Source: Bubalus kerabau (taxonomy: Eukaryota; Chordata; Mammalia; Artiodactyla; Bovidae). Taken from it: 64,000 bases of DNA. The position numbers and the translations under genes are program-made. The stretch is taken from positions 14,464,001 through 14,528,000 of the forward strand of contig NC_073646.1 of the NCBI RefSeq assembly GCF_029407905.1, in the 5' to 3' direction. How positions within the stretch are numbered: the first letter of the stretch is position 1; the number at the start of each line of letters is the position of its first letter. Positions 1 through 13,119 of this stretch are shown one piece after another. A model generated the notes under the pieces. The model was given only the letters and a program-made list of their open reading frames with translations. It ran no database searches and was not told the origin of the DNA.

Positions 1-135
1 TCACCCTCACCTGCCAGAGGGCTCTGCACACGGAAGAGGAGACTCTCCATTACATGGAAGCTTTGCTTATCTCCTAAACTGTCTGAATTCACTTTTTTGG
101 CCATGACCTGCAACACTACATTTTTATTACAACCC

Positions 136-138
<3 letters not shown>

Positions 139-168
<30 letters not shown>
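139..168. repeat. (AC)n microsatellite
   Basis: Fifteen uninterrupted AC units; likely polymorphic in length. Confidence 0.95.
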
Positions 169-170
<2 letters not shown>

Positions 171-1128
171 CCACACGTACAAATTTATACCTGGAAAAAA
201 GTTACATTAAAAAAAGCAAACCTATCATTATCACATGAGACTCTGACATTTTCTAACTTTTTTCCTTTTATAAAAAATAGGCTGGTCACACTCAATCACT
301 AAAACGATTTCACAGCCCAGTGAGAGGGAGCCAGCCTGACAAACCCTGTCGTAAACATCCACTCTGCTGCCTACAGCCCCGCCTGCACCATTCTCTCTCT
401 TCTCTGTTAACTCAGGATCAGCCAGCCCTCTTTCAAGGACCCCACTGAGGCGTCTTCTCAAAGCCTTCCCAACTCATCCCAGCAACCACCCCATATACCA
501 AGGATGTAAAACGGCATACAACACTTGCCATCTGTATACCTTCTTTCACTCACCCATTCAATTATTCTCTCCTACCTTGACTCGCTTCAGTATCCTTTGT
601 ATAAATGTTTATATGTTTGTCCAAAGACGAGCCCACTAGGTAGGATTTCCTTTTTTTGCAATCTTGTTTGTCAAGAGATAATTTTTATGAACTCTAAATT
701 AGGATCTGAAGTGCTCTGTCACCGATTCCTGGAAGCCATTGGCCCATTTATTATTCTGTGTAGCATTTATAGACGTGGCAGCTTCCCAGATAAATTCAAT
801 TTGGCCTCAGTCTCAGAGAAGGCTCTGAAGCAAAGACCAACCTCCTAGACACTTAAAAATAAACAGAACCTGCTTGAATATATCTGCCTATTTTTGACCT
901 TGTACTACAATGACACCAACACATATGAAGGAGTACCATGGGGGGCGGGGGGCTGTGCCACCTCTGACAGCATCCAGGCTTGTGCAGGAGCAGCTCAAAT
1001 TGACACACTAAGCACTCCATACCTGCAAATTCTTTTGAAAGCCCCAGACTTCAACAACAACAACGACAAAAAAACCAAACTGAGATGCAATATATTATTT
1101 TAAAACCTGATTTTAAAAACTACCTCAA

Positions 1129-1257
1129 GGGGACTTCCCTGGTGGTCCAGTGGGTAATATTCTGTGCTTCCACTGCAGGGGACTCCAGGTTCCATCCCTG
1201 GTCAGGAAAACTAAGATTCAGCAGGCTTTGCAGTGTGGCCAAAAAAAAAAAGAAAAG
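1129..1257 (+). mobile_element. CHR-type tRNA-Glu SINE, short form
   Basis: Starts ggacttccctggtggtccag (tRNA A-box region), has the B-box-like gttccatccctgg, then goes directly to gtgtggcc and an A tail. The long CHR body is absent. Confidence 0.85.
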
Positions 1258-1770
1258 ACTACCCCAGATCACCATTACAGGAGGCCTGTACAAGGGATCA
1301 GATGCAAACTCCTAGTTTTAATGCACACATTTCATGTTTTGACCTTCTAACTTCCTTTCCAGCCACTCCACCACGTGTACCCACGTTCCAATCAAATCAG
1401 AGGATGTGCTGGTCCCATTCTTTGCCAGAACTTTCTCAGGTTTCCTCTACTAGGCTACCTCCATCCAACTCAGAACTGGGAGCAGCACCACCTACTCCAG
1501 GAAGCCTCCCCAGCTGACCCTCTTCTGTGTCTCCATGACAGTCTGAACCGGTTCTCTCTCTCGGAGCAGCGTACCTTATCCAAGCCCCTAGTGATGTACT
1601 GGTGGTCTAGATCCCCATCTGCATCACCAAACCATGAAATCCTTCAGTGTGGAAACCCCTGTTATTTCATCTCTATTTCTTAGTTCAGAACCTTGGTTCT
1701 TCAACAGTAGACAGGCAAATATTTATGTAAAGATTAACACTGCAGCTTTCAAATGAAACCCAGCTTTCTG

Positions 1771-1887
1771 GTTTTTTTTGGCCACGCCACAAAGCTTATG
1801 GGATCCCAGTTTCCCAACCAGAGATGGAACCCCTTCCCCCTGCAGTGGAAGCTCAGGGTTCTAGCCACTGGACCACCAGGGAATTTC
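1771..1887 (-). mobile_element. CHR-type SINE, short form
   Basis: Reverse orientation: T run, ggccacgcc, then the tRNA-like head ending in ccaccagggaatttc. One of only two CHR copies in the sense orientation of PARN. Confidence 0.82.
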
Positions 1888-2298
1888 TAGAAACTCATCT
1901 TTTTAAAAAACCTTGCAAACCACCTCATAATTATTCTCTTCTCTGCCATGACTATGAAGAACACCGAACATAAAAATACAACGTTTCTACCAATACACAG
2001 TGGTAAATCAATAAGGCTTACATGCCATCTGAATATATGATTATAAAAATGCACATCTAAATGTGACCCAGCTCATACTATAACACAATTCATATTTTGA
2101 GAAACAATAATTACTAAAATCAGTAGGTATCCATCCTATAAGTAGTTCACACTGTTTTGCTAGATAATATGCTATAATAATTTATTTCCCTTTCCTTTAA
2201 ATTATCTACATAATAACAATAAAGGATTTTTGAAGGGAAAAAAGCTCAGTTTCAAAGTTTTATTTTCATGTGTTGGTGTCTCCTCTATGTCATCTGTG

Positions 2299-2510
2299 TG
2301 CTCAGTTCCTCAGTCATGTCCAACTCTTTTTAACACCATGGACTGTGACCCACAGGCTCCTCTGTCCATGCCATTTTCCAGGCAAGAATACTGGAGTGAG
2401 TTGTCATTTCCTACACCAGGGGATCGTCCCAAGTCAGGGATCAATCCCGAGTCTCTAGTGTCTCCTGCCCTGGCAGGCTGATTCTTTACCACGGTGCCAC
2501 CTGGAAGCCC
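2299..2510 (-). mobile_element. Bov-tA SINE
   Basis: Reverse complement of a tRNA-Glu-like head fused to a Bov-A unit: ctcagtcatgtccaactctt at the left, ggtgccacctggaagccc at the right. Confidence 0.88.
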
Positions 2511-3361
2511 TCTTTTCTGTTCCTTTCCCGAGTAATGTAGCAGTTTGCTCTTTGGCCTGTGACGCAATTAGAAAACAAACCTCCATGAAATTCCCCATGT
2601 TGCTCCAATTAATGAGGAATAAAGGACATTCCTACTAGTAGGACAGTGTAATATAAAGCCTTATTACTGAACACTTATTTTAAGCTGTGCTTGCTTTTTA
2701 TAATCAAGCAACCTGAAACACACTAGTAAATACCTAGATATGTTGATACTGAGGTGTAGAAATTAAGGCAAAACCCTGGTCTGAAGTGCCAGGGTCACCA
2801 CCACCGTCAATTACAAATTACTTAACACTCCAACGGTCTAATATTTTCTGGCATTTTTGCTGAACATAATGAAGTCTCATTCATCCTGCTACAAAAGTGA
2901 TGTTTGGGATTCTTTCCGGGATAAACAAGAAAGGACAGGTTGTAAAAATACTCAACAGTGGAAATATGATCAACAAATAACACAAATCAAAAATGCTTCA
3001 TACTTACCTTCCCAGAATAGCAGATTTACACCAAAAAGTTGAAGAAGGAAAATTCAGAGGAACTAATTCCATAAATTTCATGATCAGGAAAAAGTACCAT
3101 AAAATAACTACAGTCAACCACATGCTAGACATTTAAGAATTTTAGAAGCAAGAAGTTTCCTTTTGCTGTCTTCTTGCACATATGAAAATGCAAGAAGTAT
3201 GCCTTCATTATTAAATTTTAATTTACAGGTAATACCTGTCCTACAGAAAAATCAGAAAACACGGAAAAAAAAAAAAAACACACACACACACAATAAAGTG
3301 AAATTTACCTGTAGTTTCACCATCCCATAAGATTTCACTGGCAACATCTTTCATCCCCTTC

Positions 3362-6300
3362 ATGGGTCACAGCCTTCCAAGACAAATGTGTCATAGTGAA
3401 GACTTCTGACAAAACGTTTCCTCCTCCTCCTCCAACAGAGGAGGAAATGGCAAATCACTCTAGTATTCTTACCTGGAGAACCCCATGAACAGTATGAAAA
3501 GGCAAAAAGATATGACACCGGATGAGACCCCCCAGGATGGACCATTTCCAACACATTACTGGGGAAGAGCAAAGGGCAATTAATAATAGCTCCAGAAAGA
3601 ATGAAGTGGCTGGGCCAAAACAGAAACAACACTAAGTTGTGGATGTGCCTGGTATTGAAAGTAAAATCTGATGCCTTAGGGAACAATGCTGCATGGGAAC
3701 TTGGAATGTTAGGTCCATGAATCAAGGTAAATTGGACGTGGTCAAGCAGGAGATGGCAAGATTGAATATCAACACCTTAGCAATCAGTGAACTAAAATGG
3801 ACAGGAATGGGTGGATTTAATTCAGCTGACCATGATATGTACTACTGTGGGCAAGACTCCCTTAGGAGAAACGGAGTAGCCCTTATAGTTAACAAGAGAG
3901 TCCAAAATGCAGTGCTTGAGTGTGATCTCAAAAATGAAAGAATGATCTTGGTTTGCTTCCAAGGCAAACCATTCAACATGACAGTAATACAAGTCTATGC
4001 CCCAACCACTGATGCCAAAGAAACTGAGGCTGACTGGTTCTATGAAGACCTACCACACCGTTTAGAACTAACATCAAAAAAAAAAGATGTTATTTTCATC
4101 ATAGGGGACTAAAATGCAAAAGTAGGAAGTCAAGAGATACCTGGAGTAACAGGCAAGTTCAGCCCTAGAGTAAAAAATGAAGCAGGGCAAAGGCCAACAG
4201 AGTTTTGTCAAAAGAACACACTGGTCATAGCAAACACCCTTTTCCAACAACCCATGAGACAACTCTACACATGGACATCACCAGATGGTCAATATCGAAA
4301 TCAGACTGATTATGTTCTTTGCGGCTAAAAATGGAGAAGCTGTATACAGTCAGTTAAAAAAAACAAACAAACAAAAAAAAACCTAGAATTGACTGTGGTT
4401 CAGATTACAAACTCCTTATTGCAAAATTCAGACTTAAATTGAAGAGAATAGGAAAAACTATAAGGCCATTCAGAAATTATCTAAATCAAATCCCTTATGA
4501 TTATATAGTAGAGGTGATGAATAGATTCAAGGGATTAGATCTAGTAGACACCGTGCTTGAAGAACTATGGACAGAGGTTCAAAATACTGTACAGGAGGCA
4601 GTGACCAAAATCATCTCAAAGAAAAAGAAATACAAGAAGGTAAAGTGGTTGCCTGAGGAGGCTTTATAAATAGCTGAGGAAAGAAGCCAAGTGAAAGGCA
4701 AAGGAGAAAGAGAAAGATATGCCCAACTGAATGAAGACTTTCAAAGAACAGCAAGGAGAGATAAGAAGGCATTCTTAAATGAATGATGCAACGAAATAGA
4801 GGAAAACGATACAGTGAGAAAGACTAGAGATCTCCTCAAGAAAATTAGAGCAATCAAAGCAACATTTCATGCAAGGATGGGCACAACAAAGGACAGAAAC
4901 AATAAGCACCTAACAGAAGCAGAAGATGCTAAGAAGAGGTGGCAAGAACTGTATAAAAAAGGTCTTAATGACCTGGAAGGCCACAATGGTATGGTCACTC
5001 ACCTAGAGTCAGACATCCTGGAGTGTGAAGTCAAGATGGCCTTAGAAAGCATTACTACCAACAAAGCTAGTGGAGTTGATGGAATTCCAGCTGAGCTATT
5101 TAAAATACTAAAAGAAGATGCTCTAAAGTGCTGCACTCAATATGTTAGCAAATTTGGAAAACTCATCAGTGGACAAAGGCCTGGAAAAGGTCTGTTTTCA
5201 TTCCAATCCCAAAGAAGGGCAATGCCAAAGAATTTTCCAGCTACCATACAACTGCACTCATTTCACATGCTAGCAAGGTTATGCTCAAAATCCTTCAAGC
5301 TAGGCTTCAGCAGTATGTGAACCAATAAGTTTTGGATGTACAAGCTGGGTTTAGAAAAGGCAGAGGAACTAAAGATCAAATAGCCAACATTCACTGGATC
5401 ACAAAGAAAGCAAGGGAATTCCAAAAAAACATCTACTTCTGCTTCACTGACTACACTAAAGCCTTTCACTGTGTGGATCACAGCAAACTGTGGAAAATTC
5501 TTAAAAAAGATGGGGAGTACCAGACCATCTTACCTGTTTCCTGAGAAACCTGTATGCAGGTTAAGCAGCAACAGTTGGAACCAGACATGGAACAACTGAA
5601 CAATTCAAAATTGGGAAAGGAGTATGACAAGGCTATATATTGTCACCTTGCTTATTTAACTTATATGCAGAGTACATCGTGAAATGCTGGGCTGGATGAA
5701 TCACAAGCTGGAATCAAGGTTGCTAGGAGAAATACCAACAACCTCAGATATGCAAATGATACCACTCTAATGGCAGATAATGAAAAGGAACTAAAAAGCC
5801 TCTTCATGAGAGTGAAAGAGGAGACTGAAAAAGCTAGCTTGAAACCAACACTCAGAAAACTAAGATAGTGGCATTTGGTCCCATCATAGCATGGCTAACA
5901 GAATGGGAAAAAGTAGAAACAGTGAAAGATTTTATCTTCTTGGGCTCCAAAATCACTGCAAATGGTGAATGCAGCCTTGAAATTAAGACGCTTGCTCCTT
6001 GAAAGGAAAGCTATGACAAACCTATACAGCATATTAAAAAGCAGAGACATCACTTTGCTTGTCGAGGTCCATCTAGTCAAAGCTATGGTATTTCCAGTGG
6101 TCATATGCTGATGTAAGAGTTGGACCATAAAGAAGGCTGAGGGCTGAAGAATTGACACTTTCAATCTGTGGTGCTGGAGAACACTCTTGAGAGTCCCTTG
6201 GACTGCAAGGAGATCAAATCAGTTAATCCTAAAAGAAATCAATGCTAAATATTGATTGAAAAGACTGTTGCTGAAGCTCTAACACTTTGGCTACCTGGTG

Positions 6301-6457
6301 CAAAGAGCCTACTCATTGGAAAAGACCCTGATGCTGGGAACGACTGAAGGCAAAAGGAGAAGGGAGCAGCAGAGGATAAGATGGCTAGACAGCATGACCA
6401 ACTCAATGGACATGAATTTGAGAAAACTCCGGGAGACATAGAGGACAAAGGAGCCTG
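3362..6457 (+). mobile_element. BovB (RTE) LINE, nearly full length, decayed
   Basis: A 3.1-kb BovB copy. The apurinic-type endonuclease part is readable at 3693-4112 (GTWNVRSM, ISELKWTGMG, QVYAPTTDAKE, up to a stop in the IIGD motif). Reverse transcriptase pieces follow at 4814-5320 and 5332-5544 (TKAFHC motif A region). Stops and frameshifts make it inactive. The last 90 or so bases of the element, the part shared with Bov-A SINEs, are missing at 6457. Confidence 0.93.
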
Positions 6458-7179
6458 TTTGTTCTCTGGGACAGATGCAATGGAACCTGCTTTCTAACTT
6501 ATTCTGTGTAACCCTGAAAAGTATGTTGATAAACACAAGAACCACAAGACACAAAATTACATTCAAAGATGCACAAAATCATCTGAGTAAAGGAAAAGAT
6601 ACATATACCTCACTGGAGACTGAATATGTCAAAATAAAGACATCAATGGAATTAATTTGTTAAAATAGCAGTGAAAAATCCAAGTGGACTTTTTGAGTGA
6701 CCCTACCAGAACAATTCTAATCTCAATCTGAAGAATAAATAAAAGCTTATTTTGAAATAGGAGTAAAGAGTCCTAAAACTGTATAAATGTCCAGCACAGA
6801 ACTGGTTAAATAAACGATGATATATTCATGATGAAATGTTCTTCAACTAAACACAAAAAAATATAAAGAGTTTATTACATAGACATGAAGCACAGTTAAA
6901 AGAACACAGTAAAACAATACACAAAGCATAAAATACTATAAGGTGAATATATACTTAAACATACACAATTCAAAAGTACATCTCAAATGCTACTGCATTA
7001 TCTGTTAATAATGAGAGGGGTGCTACACAAATTCTTAATTTTTTGGTACTTTAAAACTTTTCTATTAACAAAAATTATCACTGTTCAATAAGAGGAAAAA
7101 ACGACTTGTTTTAGATTTTTTTCTTTAAGATCATCATTACGATTTCACGTCTTCAGAATTTCTTTTAAGAAAATAATCA

Positions 7180-7900
7180 GAGATAAAGGCAAAGATGCTC
7201 ATTAAAGAAGCTATTTAAAATAGTAAAAATGTGGATATAACTTATACAATCCAGAAGGGATTCCAGTTAAATAAGTTATATATATCTATACAATGAAATA
7301 TAGTGCATCCATTAAAAGGAAACTTGTAGAAAAATGTGTAATGGCATGGGAAGTGCTTGTGAAATAATGTTAAATAAAAAAGCAGACCTAAAAGCCATTT
7401 AGGGCTTCCCTGGAGGCTTAGTGGTAAAAATTCCACCTGCCAATGGCCGGAGACATGGGCTCCCAAGAAGATCCCATCCCACACGGAACAACTAAGCCCG
7501 TGCGCCATAACTACTGATCCTGCACTCTGGAGTCCTCAAGCCGCAACTGCTGAAGCCCGAGCTCCCTGGAGCCGGTGCTCTGCAACAAGAGAAGCCACCA
7601 CAACGGGAAGCCACGCACCACAACTCGAGAGTAGCCTCGCGACCTCAGCTAGAGAAAAGTCCGTGCAGCAAGGAAGACTCAGCACAGCCAAAAATCTAAA
7701 ATAAATATATGATTGTTTTTAAAAAATGCATTTAAAGTCAGGTCTCTAGTATTAAAAACATTATAAAAATACTCACCCAGACAGAGTACAACAACTGACA
7801 GGAAACACTAACCAAAATACTGCTAGCATTCATATCTCGATGGTGAGACCATGGTTGAACTGTTTTCGCCTTTATATTTTCAGATATTTCTCACATTTTC
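7180..7900 (+). mobile_element. L1 3'-end-like fragment split by a SINE
   Basis: 7190-7395 resembles old L1 tails (gtgcatccattaaaaggaaa, followed by a Ta-rich stretch) and resumes about 7740-7900 after the CHR insertion. Decayed; assignment by general resemblance only. Confidence 0.45.
7402..7708 (+). mobile_element. CHR-type SINE, long form
   Basis: Head agggcttccctggaggctta, then the repetitive gccacaacta-type body (several degenerate units of ctgcaactagagaa), ending agcacagccaaaaatctaaa and an AT-rich tail. Confidence 0.88.
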
Positions 7901-8541
7901 TATAGTGAGTTTGATTTACTTCTAAAATTGGAAGCGGGAGAGCAAAACAAAAGCAATATTTTAACAAATGACATGACAACTAAATTTGATGGGTTTCCTG
8001 AATATTCAGCCAGTGCATCACAAAGCAAAGTCTTCGAACCAGATATAACATGGCCCCTTAAACACAAAGGTCGAACCCAGTTCCTTGAACAACAAGCAGG
8101 TGAACAGAAGATAAAGATCCAGCCTCTGAGGCATAAGCACTGCGTTTCTCCTGGTGACATTCTCACTGCCACAGGACTCATTTCCTCACTGCTTGCTTTA
8201 ACACTGGTCATTCTATTAAGAACTTGGGAAGCCTTATCTGGCAGTCAGGAAACTTTCCGCCCTATTCTTACACCAGCTAATGCCTTAATTAGGAAGAGTC
8301 CAAGTTACTGTCACGCTCTTAAATAAATCTGACTGATACAGATTTCACAGCAGAGGTGCATAAGACCGCTAACTCTCAAGATTAAACACATGAGGGAATT
8401 AGGCAAACAAGAAGGTTCCTAATAAATATTATTAAGAATTTCCACAGTGCCTTTTGTGGATTAAGTGATTTACAGGGGGAATAAAAAGAGTTAGTTGCTC
8501 TTACAAGTTTTCAAAGGAGAAGATATCAACACAAAACATAC

Positions 8542-8600
8542 AGACATGCATGCTTTTTTTTTAATTTTAAGATTTTGGCCACAGCCCCTAGACATGCATG
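8542..8600 (-). mobile_element. Severely truncated SINE tail with 11-bp target-site duplication
   Basis: agacatgcatg occurs at 8542-8552 and again at 8590-8600. Between them are 37 bp: a T run, taattttaagattttggcc and acagcccct, which reads as the last few bases plus A tail of a reversed CHR-2-like copy. Confidence 0.7.
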
Positions 8601-8698
8601 TCATACTAATAATGATTTCCCTTTACCAAACTGAAGTACTCAATAAGCCACTACTATTAAAAAAAAAAAAAATCTTGTCTTGTATAAAAACAAATATA

Positions 8699-8812
8699 AG
8701 GACTTCCCTGGAAGTGGTTAGGATTCCCCACTTCCACTGCAGGAAGCACAGGTTCAATCCCTGGTCAGGGGACTAAGATCCCACATATTGCGTGGTGTGG
8801 TCAAAAAATAAA
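8699..8812 (+). mobile_element. CHR-type SINE, short form
   Basis: gacttccctggaagtggtta head, gttcaatccctggtcagggg, then gtggtgtggtc and an A-rich tail. Confidence 0.85.
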
Positions 8813-9213
8813 ACAGAACACTGCTTTCAGGATCCAGTACTTACAGCATAAAAATCATGTATAATTTTAACCAAAAGTTAAGTCATCTATCCTCTCCCTC
8901 CAGAACAAGCTTATTTAAAAGAATTTTTATTTTAAAAAGGCATGTTGTAGTTGAACTCATTTATTTATTGCCATAATTTATAATTCAAGATAACTGAACC
9001 TACATACCATTTAAGATTAGGAAAATTATCAAGAAAGGAAAAATATCACTTACTTTTTGGTTCTTGACTATTCTGTGCATTTCTTCTTTGACAAGAATAA
9101 ATATACAGAAACACACTAGCCAACTATGAAAAGCACCACAGATAGAAGCAAAAACACCAATCATTTGTCAGGATATTGTCTATCAGTATATGCGTGGTAT
9201 TTAAAAGGAACTA

Positions 9214-9815
9214 AACTTTTTATTTTGGGGGGCTTCAAAATCACTGCAGACGGTGCCTGCAGCCATGAAATAAAAAGACACTTACTCCTTGGAAGAAAAG
9301 TTATGACAACCTAGACAGCATACTAAAAAGCAGAGACATTACTTCGCCAACAAAGGTCTGTCTAGTCAAGGCTATGGTTTTTCCAGTAGTCATGTATGGA
9401 TATGAGAGTTGGACTATAAAGAAAGCTGAGCGCCAAAGAATTGATGTTTCTGAACTGTGGTGTTGGAGAAGACTCTTGAGAGTCCCTTGGACTGCAAGGA
9501 GATCCAACCAGTCAATCCTAAAAGAAATCAGTACTGAATGTTCACTGGAAGGACTGATGTTGAAGCCCAAACTCCAATACTTTGGCTACCTGATACGAAG
9601 AGCTGACTCATTTGAAAAGACTCTGATGCTGGGAAAGATTGAAGGCAAGAGGAGAAGAGGACGACAGAGGATGAGACGGTTGGATGGCATCACCGACTCA
9701 ATGGACATGAGTCTGAGTAAATTCCGGGAGTTGGTGATCGACAGGGAGGGCTGGCGTGCTGCAGTCCATGGGGTTGCAAAGAGTCGGACATGACTGAGCA
9801 ACTGAACTGAACTGA
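9214..9815 (+). mobile_element. BovB LINE, 5'-truncated 3' end
   Basis: 600 bp with the typical RTE end gactgagcaactgaactgaa. A 139-codon open frame at 9374-9793 encodes the C-terminal region after the reverse transcriptase (MYGYESWTIKKAE, LWCWRRLLRVPWTARRSNQS, RMRRLDGITDSMD). It is a retroelement fragment, not a host gene. Confidence 0.93.
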
Positions 9816-10183
9816 AACTTTTTAACTGATTAGATGAAGTAAGTGACAGGTTGTTACTGCACTAACATTAGATTCTCTTAAAATGTTATTAAACTAAGAG
9901 AAAGAGGTAGTTCAAGCATGGCATAGTACAGCAGGAAGTTTTGCATCAAAAGCAGATGCTATAGGGGCAACAAGCGAAAAGCAAAGGTAAAAGCATTCCA
10001 CCTCCAAGACGGAGGAATAAGCTCCTAACAAGCTGACCTTTCCACTGATGACAACATAAGCTCTGGGGGAAAATGCTAAAAACAAGTATTTAAGGGCCCT
10101 AGGACAGAAACAGAGAGATACTGGAGGGGATTCAAAACTTGAAGGAAGCAAACTAGCACAGTGAATTTCCTGGGTTTTTGGGG

Positions 10184-10215
10184 TTTTTTTTTTTGTTTGT
10201 TTGTTTGTTTGTTTT
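10184..10215. repeat. (TTTG)n simple repeat
   Basis: T run followed by six TTTG units. Confidence 0.9.
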
Positions 10216-10411
10216 ATGTGACTTAGCCCTAGAGGGAATCTGCAGTAAAAAGGGCAAAGAGGAATTAAAATTCTGATAAAGGAATCCCATGTCTTTCTCG
10301 TCGGAGGAGTCAGGGGGCTGGGGTTGGCAGGGAGCAAGGGGTAACCAGTGGCAATACAGAATGACGAAGGAATCCTAGAAAAGAGGAACCCAGGGTATGG
10401 GCACCCCAATG

Positions 10412-10640
10412 TGGGGCTTTCCAGGGGCACTACTGGTAAAGAACCCGCCTGCCAATGAAGGAGACATAAAAAACACAGGTTCAATCCCTTGGTCGGGAAG
10501 ATCCCCTGGAGGAGGGCATAGCAACCCTCTCCAGTATTCTTGCCTGGAGAATCCCATGGACAGGGGAGGCTGGTGGGCTACAATCCATACCCTCGCCCAG
10601 GAGTCGGACATGACTGAAAAGTGACTGAGCACACACAGCA
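10412..10640 (+). mobile_element. Bov-tA SINE
   Basis: Head ggggctttccaggggcac; B-box-like ggttcaatcccttgg; Bov-A unit from ctccagtattcttgcctgga to the end gtcggacatgactgaaaagt. Confidence 0.88.
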
Positions 10641-10859
10641 CAACTGGCTGATCCTTGGCCATGCATGTTGGCAGAGTGAAAGCAGTCTGAACTGCTAATA
10701 TCTAAGCTATTTCGCACCACAAGCATGAGAGACTTTGAAGTTTAGGCTAACTGCCTGTTAAAACTAAAACAAAAACAGCAACACTCTTCTGAGGAATATA
10801 AGTGAATCCAAAGTCACCACAAAAGAATAGTCACACTGTCCAGGAAACAATCCCAAGTT

Positions 10860-13119
10860 ACTGAATATATGAGGAGTCAGGAAAATGTGACCCAGTCTCA
10901 AAAACAAGGTAATCAACAGGTACCAATGCTTAGATGACACAGGTTATTGTGTGTCATTGCAATTACAAGTACATTGCAATTACTAGACAAAGACTTTAAA
11001 CTAGCTATTCTGAATATGTTCATCAAAGTAAAGGTATATAGGCTCAAAATAAAAAATCTCAACAGAGAAGTAGAAAAAGTGAAAAGTAAACTGAATGAAA
11101 ATACAGAACTAAAAAATATATAAAATTAAAAATTCACTGGATGGGCTTAATAGCAGAATAATGATGACTGAGGAAGAGTCAGTGATCTTGTAGGTCAACA
11201 GAAATGATCCAATCTAAAGAAGAGAGAAAAAAAGGTAGAAAAGAAATGAACAGAGCATCAGGAAACATATGAACAAAATCAAAAGGTCTCCTACATACAG
11301 GTAACTGAAGCCCCAAAAGAAGAGGTAAGAGAATACAGAACAGGAAAAATATATTCAAATAATGTCTAAAAACTACCCAAACCTGATAAATGACATAAAT
11401 CTATAGATTCAAGAAAGCCATGCCTATGTACATCATACTCAAACTCTAAAAAAATCAGTGGTAAAGAGAAAAATCTTTAAAGTAGTCAGAGAAAAACAAT
11501 TCATTACACAGAGGGCAACAATGATTCAAATGACTGCAACCTTGTCATCAGAAACCATGGGAGCCAGAAGATGGTGGAACATCTTTAAATGCTGAAAGAA
11601 AAGCCCAGAATTCTATACCTAGCTAAAATGTTCTACATGAATGAAGGCAAAAAAAGACATTTTCAGATTAAAAAAAAAAAGAGAAATAGTTGCCACCACA
11701 CCAGCACTATAAGAAATACCAAAGAAGTTCTTCAGGCTGAAGGTAAGTGATACCCTAAAGAAACCTGGATCTTCAGCAATGAATGAAGACATTTGAAATG
11801 GTAACTATCTGGGAAAATACAAAAATTCATCCTTTTAATTTCTTAAAATACATATGACTACTTAAAGCAAAACTATAACACCATTCTGTGGGATTTATAA
11901 TCAGAGCACTTGTAATGATACCTATGCCAATCACAGTCAGAAAGACAGTAGGAATTAGAGTAAATGGGCCTATTTAAATGTACTGAATTCTGTGGAATAT
12001 ATATACAAAGGTTTCTACCTATATATAGGTAAGGTTTCCACCTTCTATATAACATGAACTCTAAGAGGACTGTGAAAAGTTATGAATGTATGTTGAAATT
12101 TCTAAAGCAAATAGGTATATAACACTAAAAAGCCAACAGAAAAATTAAAATGGAATTCTTTTAAATTTTTCAAATAATCCAAAAGAAGACAGGAAAGGGG
12201 GAAACAAAGGAATAAAAAAACAGAGTGAATAAACAAAAAACAAACTTTAAAATGACAAGCCTAAGCATAGAAATAATTACACTAAACATCAATGGACTAA
12301 ATACTCCAATAAAAAATCAGAGTTATCAGAATGGATTTTTTAAAAAAGCAAGACCCAAGTATGCACTGTCTGCAAATACAAGAGATTATTTTATGTATAC
12401 ATAGATGGGCTCATAGTAAATGGAAGAAAAAGGATACACCACAAAGGATTTACCAAACATAAAAAAGACTAACTATATTAATATCAGATTAGACTTAAAA
12501 ATAACAGTAACACAGAAGATGAAGACAGGCATTTCATAATGACAAATGAATGAATTTACCAGAAATTCAAAACAATTATAACAGGTTCAAAATATATGAC
12601 GTGAACAAGGATAAAATGAAAGGGGCAAATAGACACTTCCACAATCATTTAAGAGTTTAACACCTTCTCTCAAAAATGGATAGAATTACTAAATAAAACA
12701 TCAGTAAAGATACAATATCTGAACAACAATGATATTTATAGATCAAACCTTATCCCGCAGCATTTACATTCTTTACAAGTGTACACAGTAAGTACGTTCA
12801 GCAAGACAGGTCATATCTTATGTGAGGCTATAAAGCAAATTTCACTGCATTTAAAAGGATTGAAATCATAGTAAAATTTCTAACCACAACACAATTAAAT
12901 TATAAAGTAGTAACAATAAGAAATCTAGGAAAATTCGAAGTACTTGGAAATTAAACAACAGCCTTCCCAATAATCCCTGGTTAAAGGAGCCTTTAGAAAA
13001 CGTGTCTAACTTAACAATAATGCAAACACAAAGTACAGTTGATGGATGTACCTGAAATGGGGAACTTATAGCTTTAAATGCTTGTATTAGAACCAAAAAG
13101 AGGTCAAAATCAATGACTG
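10860..13119 (+). mobile_element. Old L1 LINE, left part (to ORF2 endonuclease)
   Basis: Recognisable L1 landmarks in order: gccagaagatggtggaacat and ttctatacctagctaaaatg (about 11560-11630, between ORF1 and ORF2), then the ORF2 start near 12250 (aaacatcaatggactaaata, the NxNGLN motif) and endonuclease-region sequence to about 13110. Many stops; an ancient copy. Confidence 0.72.

Noticed and set aside
35..461. Possible 3' PARN exon at the left edge
   Set aside because: None of the expected codons after 494 (starting AVNTSKY) with splice sites could be found anywhere from 1 to 18269.
3693..4112. 139-codon frame resembling an endonuclease gene
   Set aside because: It is the endonuclease domain of the decayed BovB at 3362-6457.
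9374..9793. 139-codon open frame as a host protein
   Set aside because: Matches the C-terminal part of BovB and recurs in the other BovB copies here.
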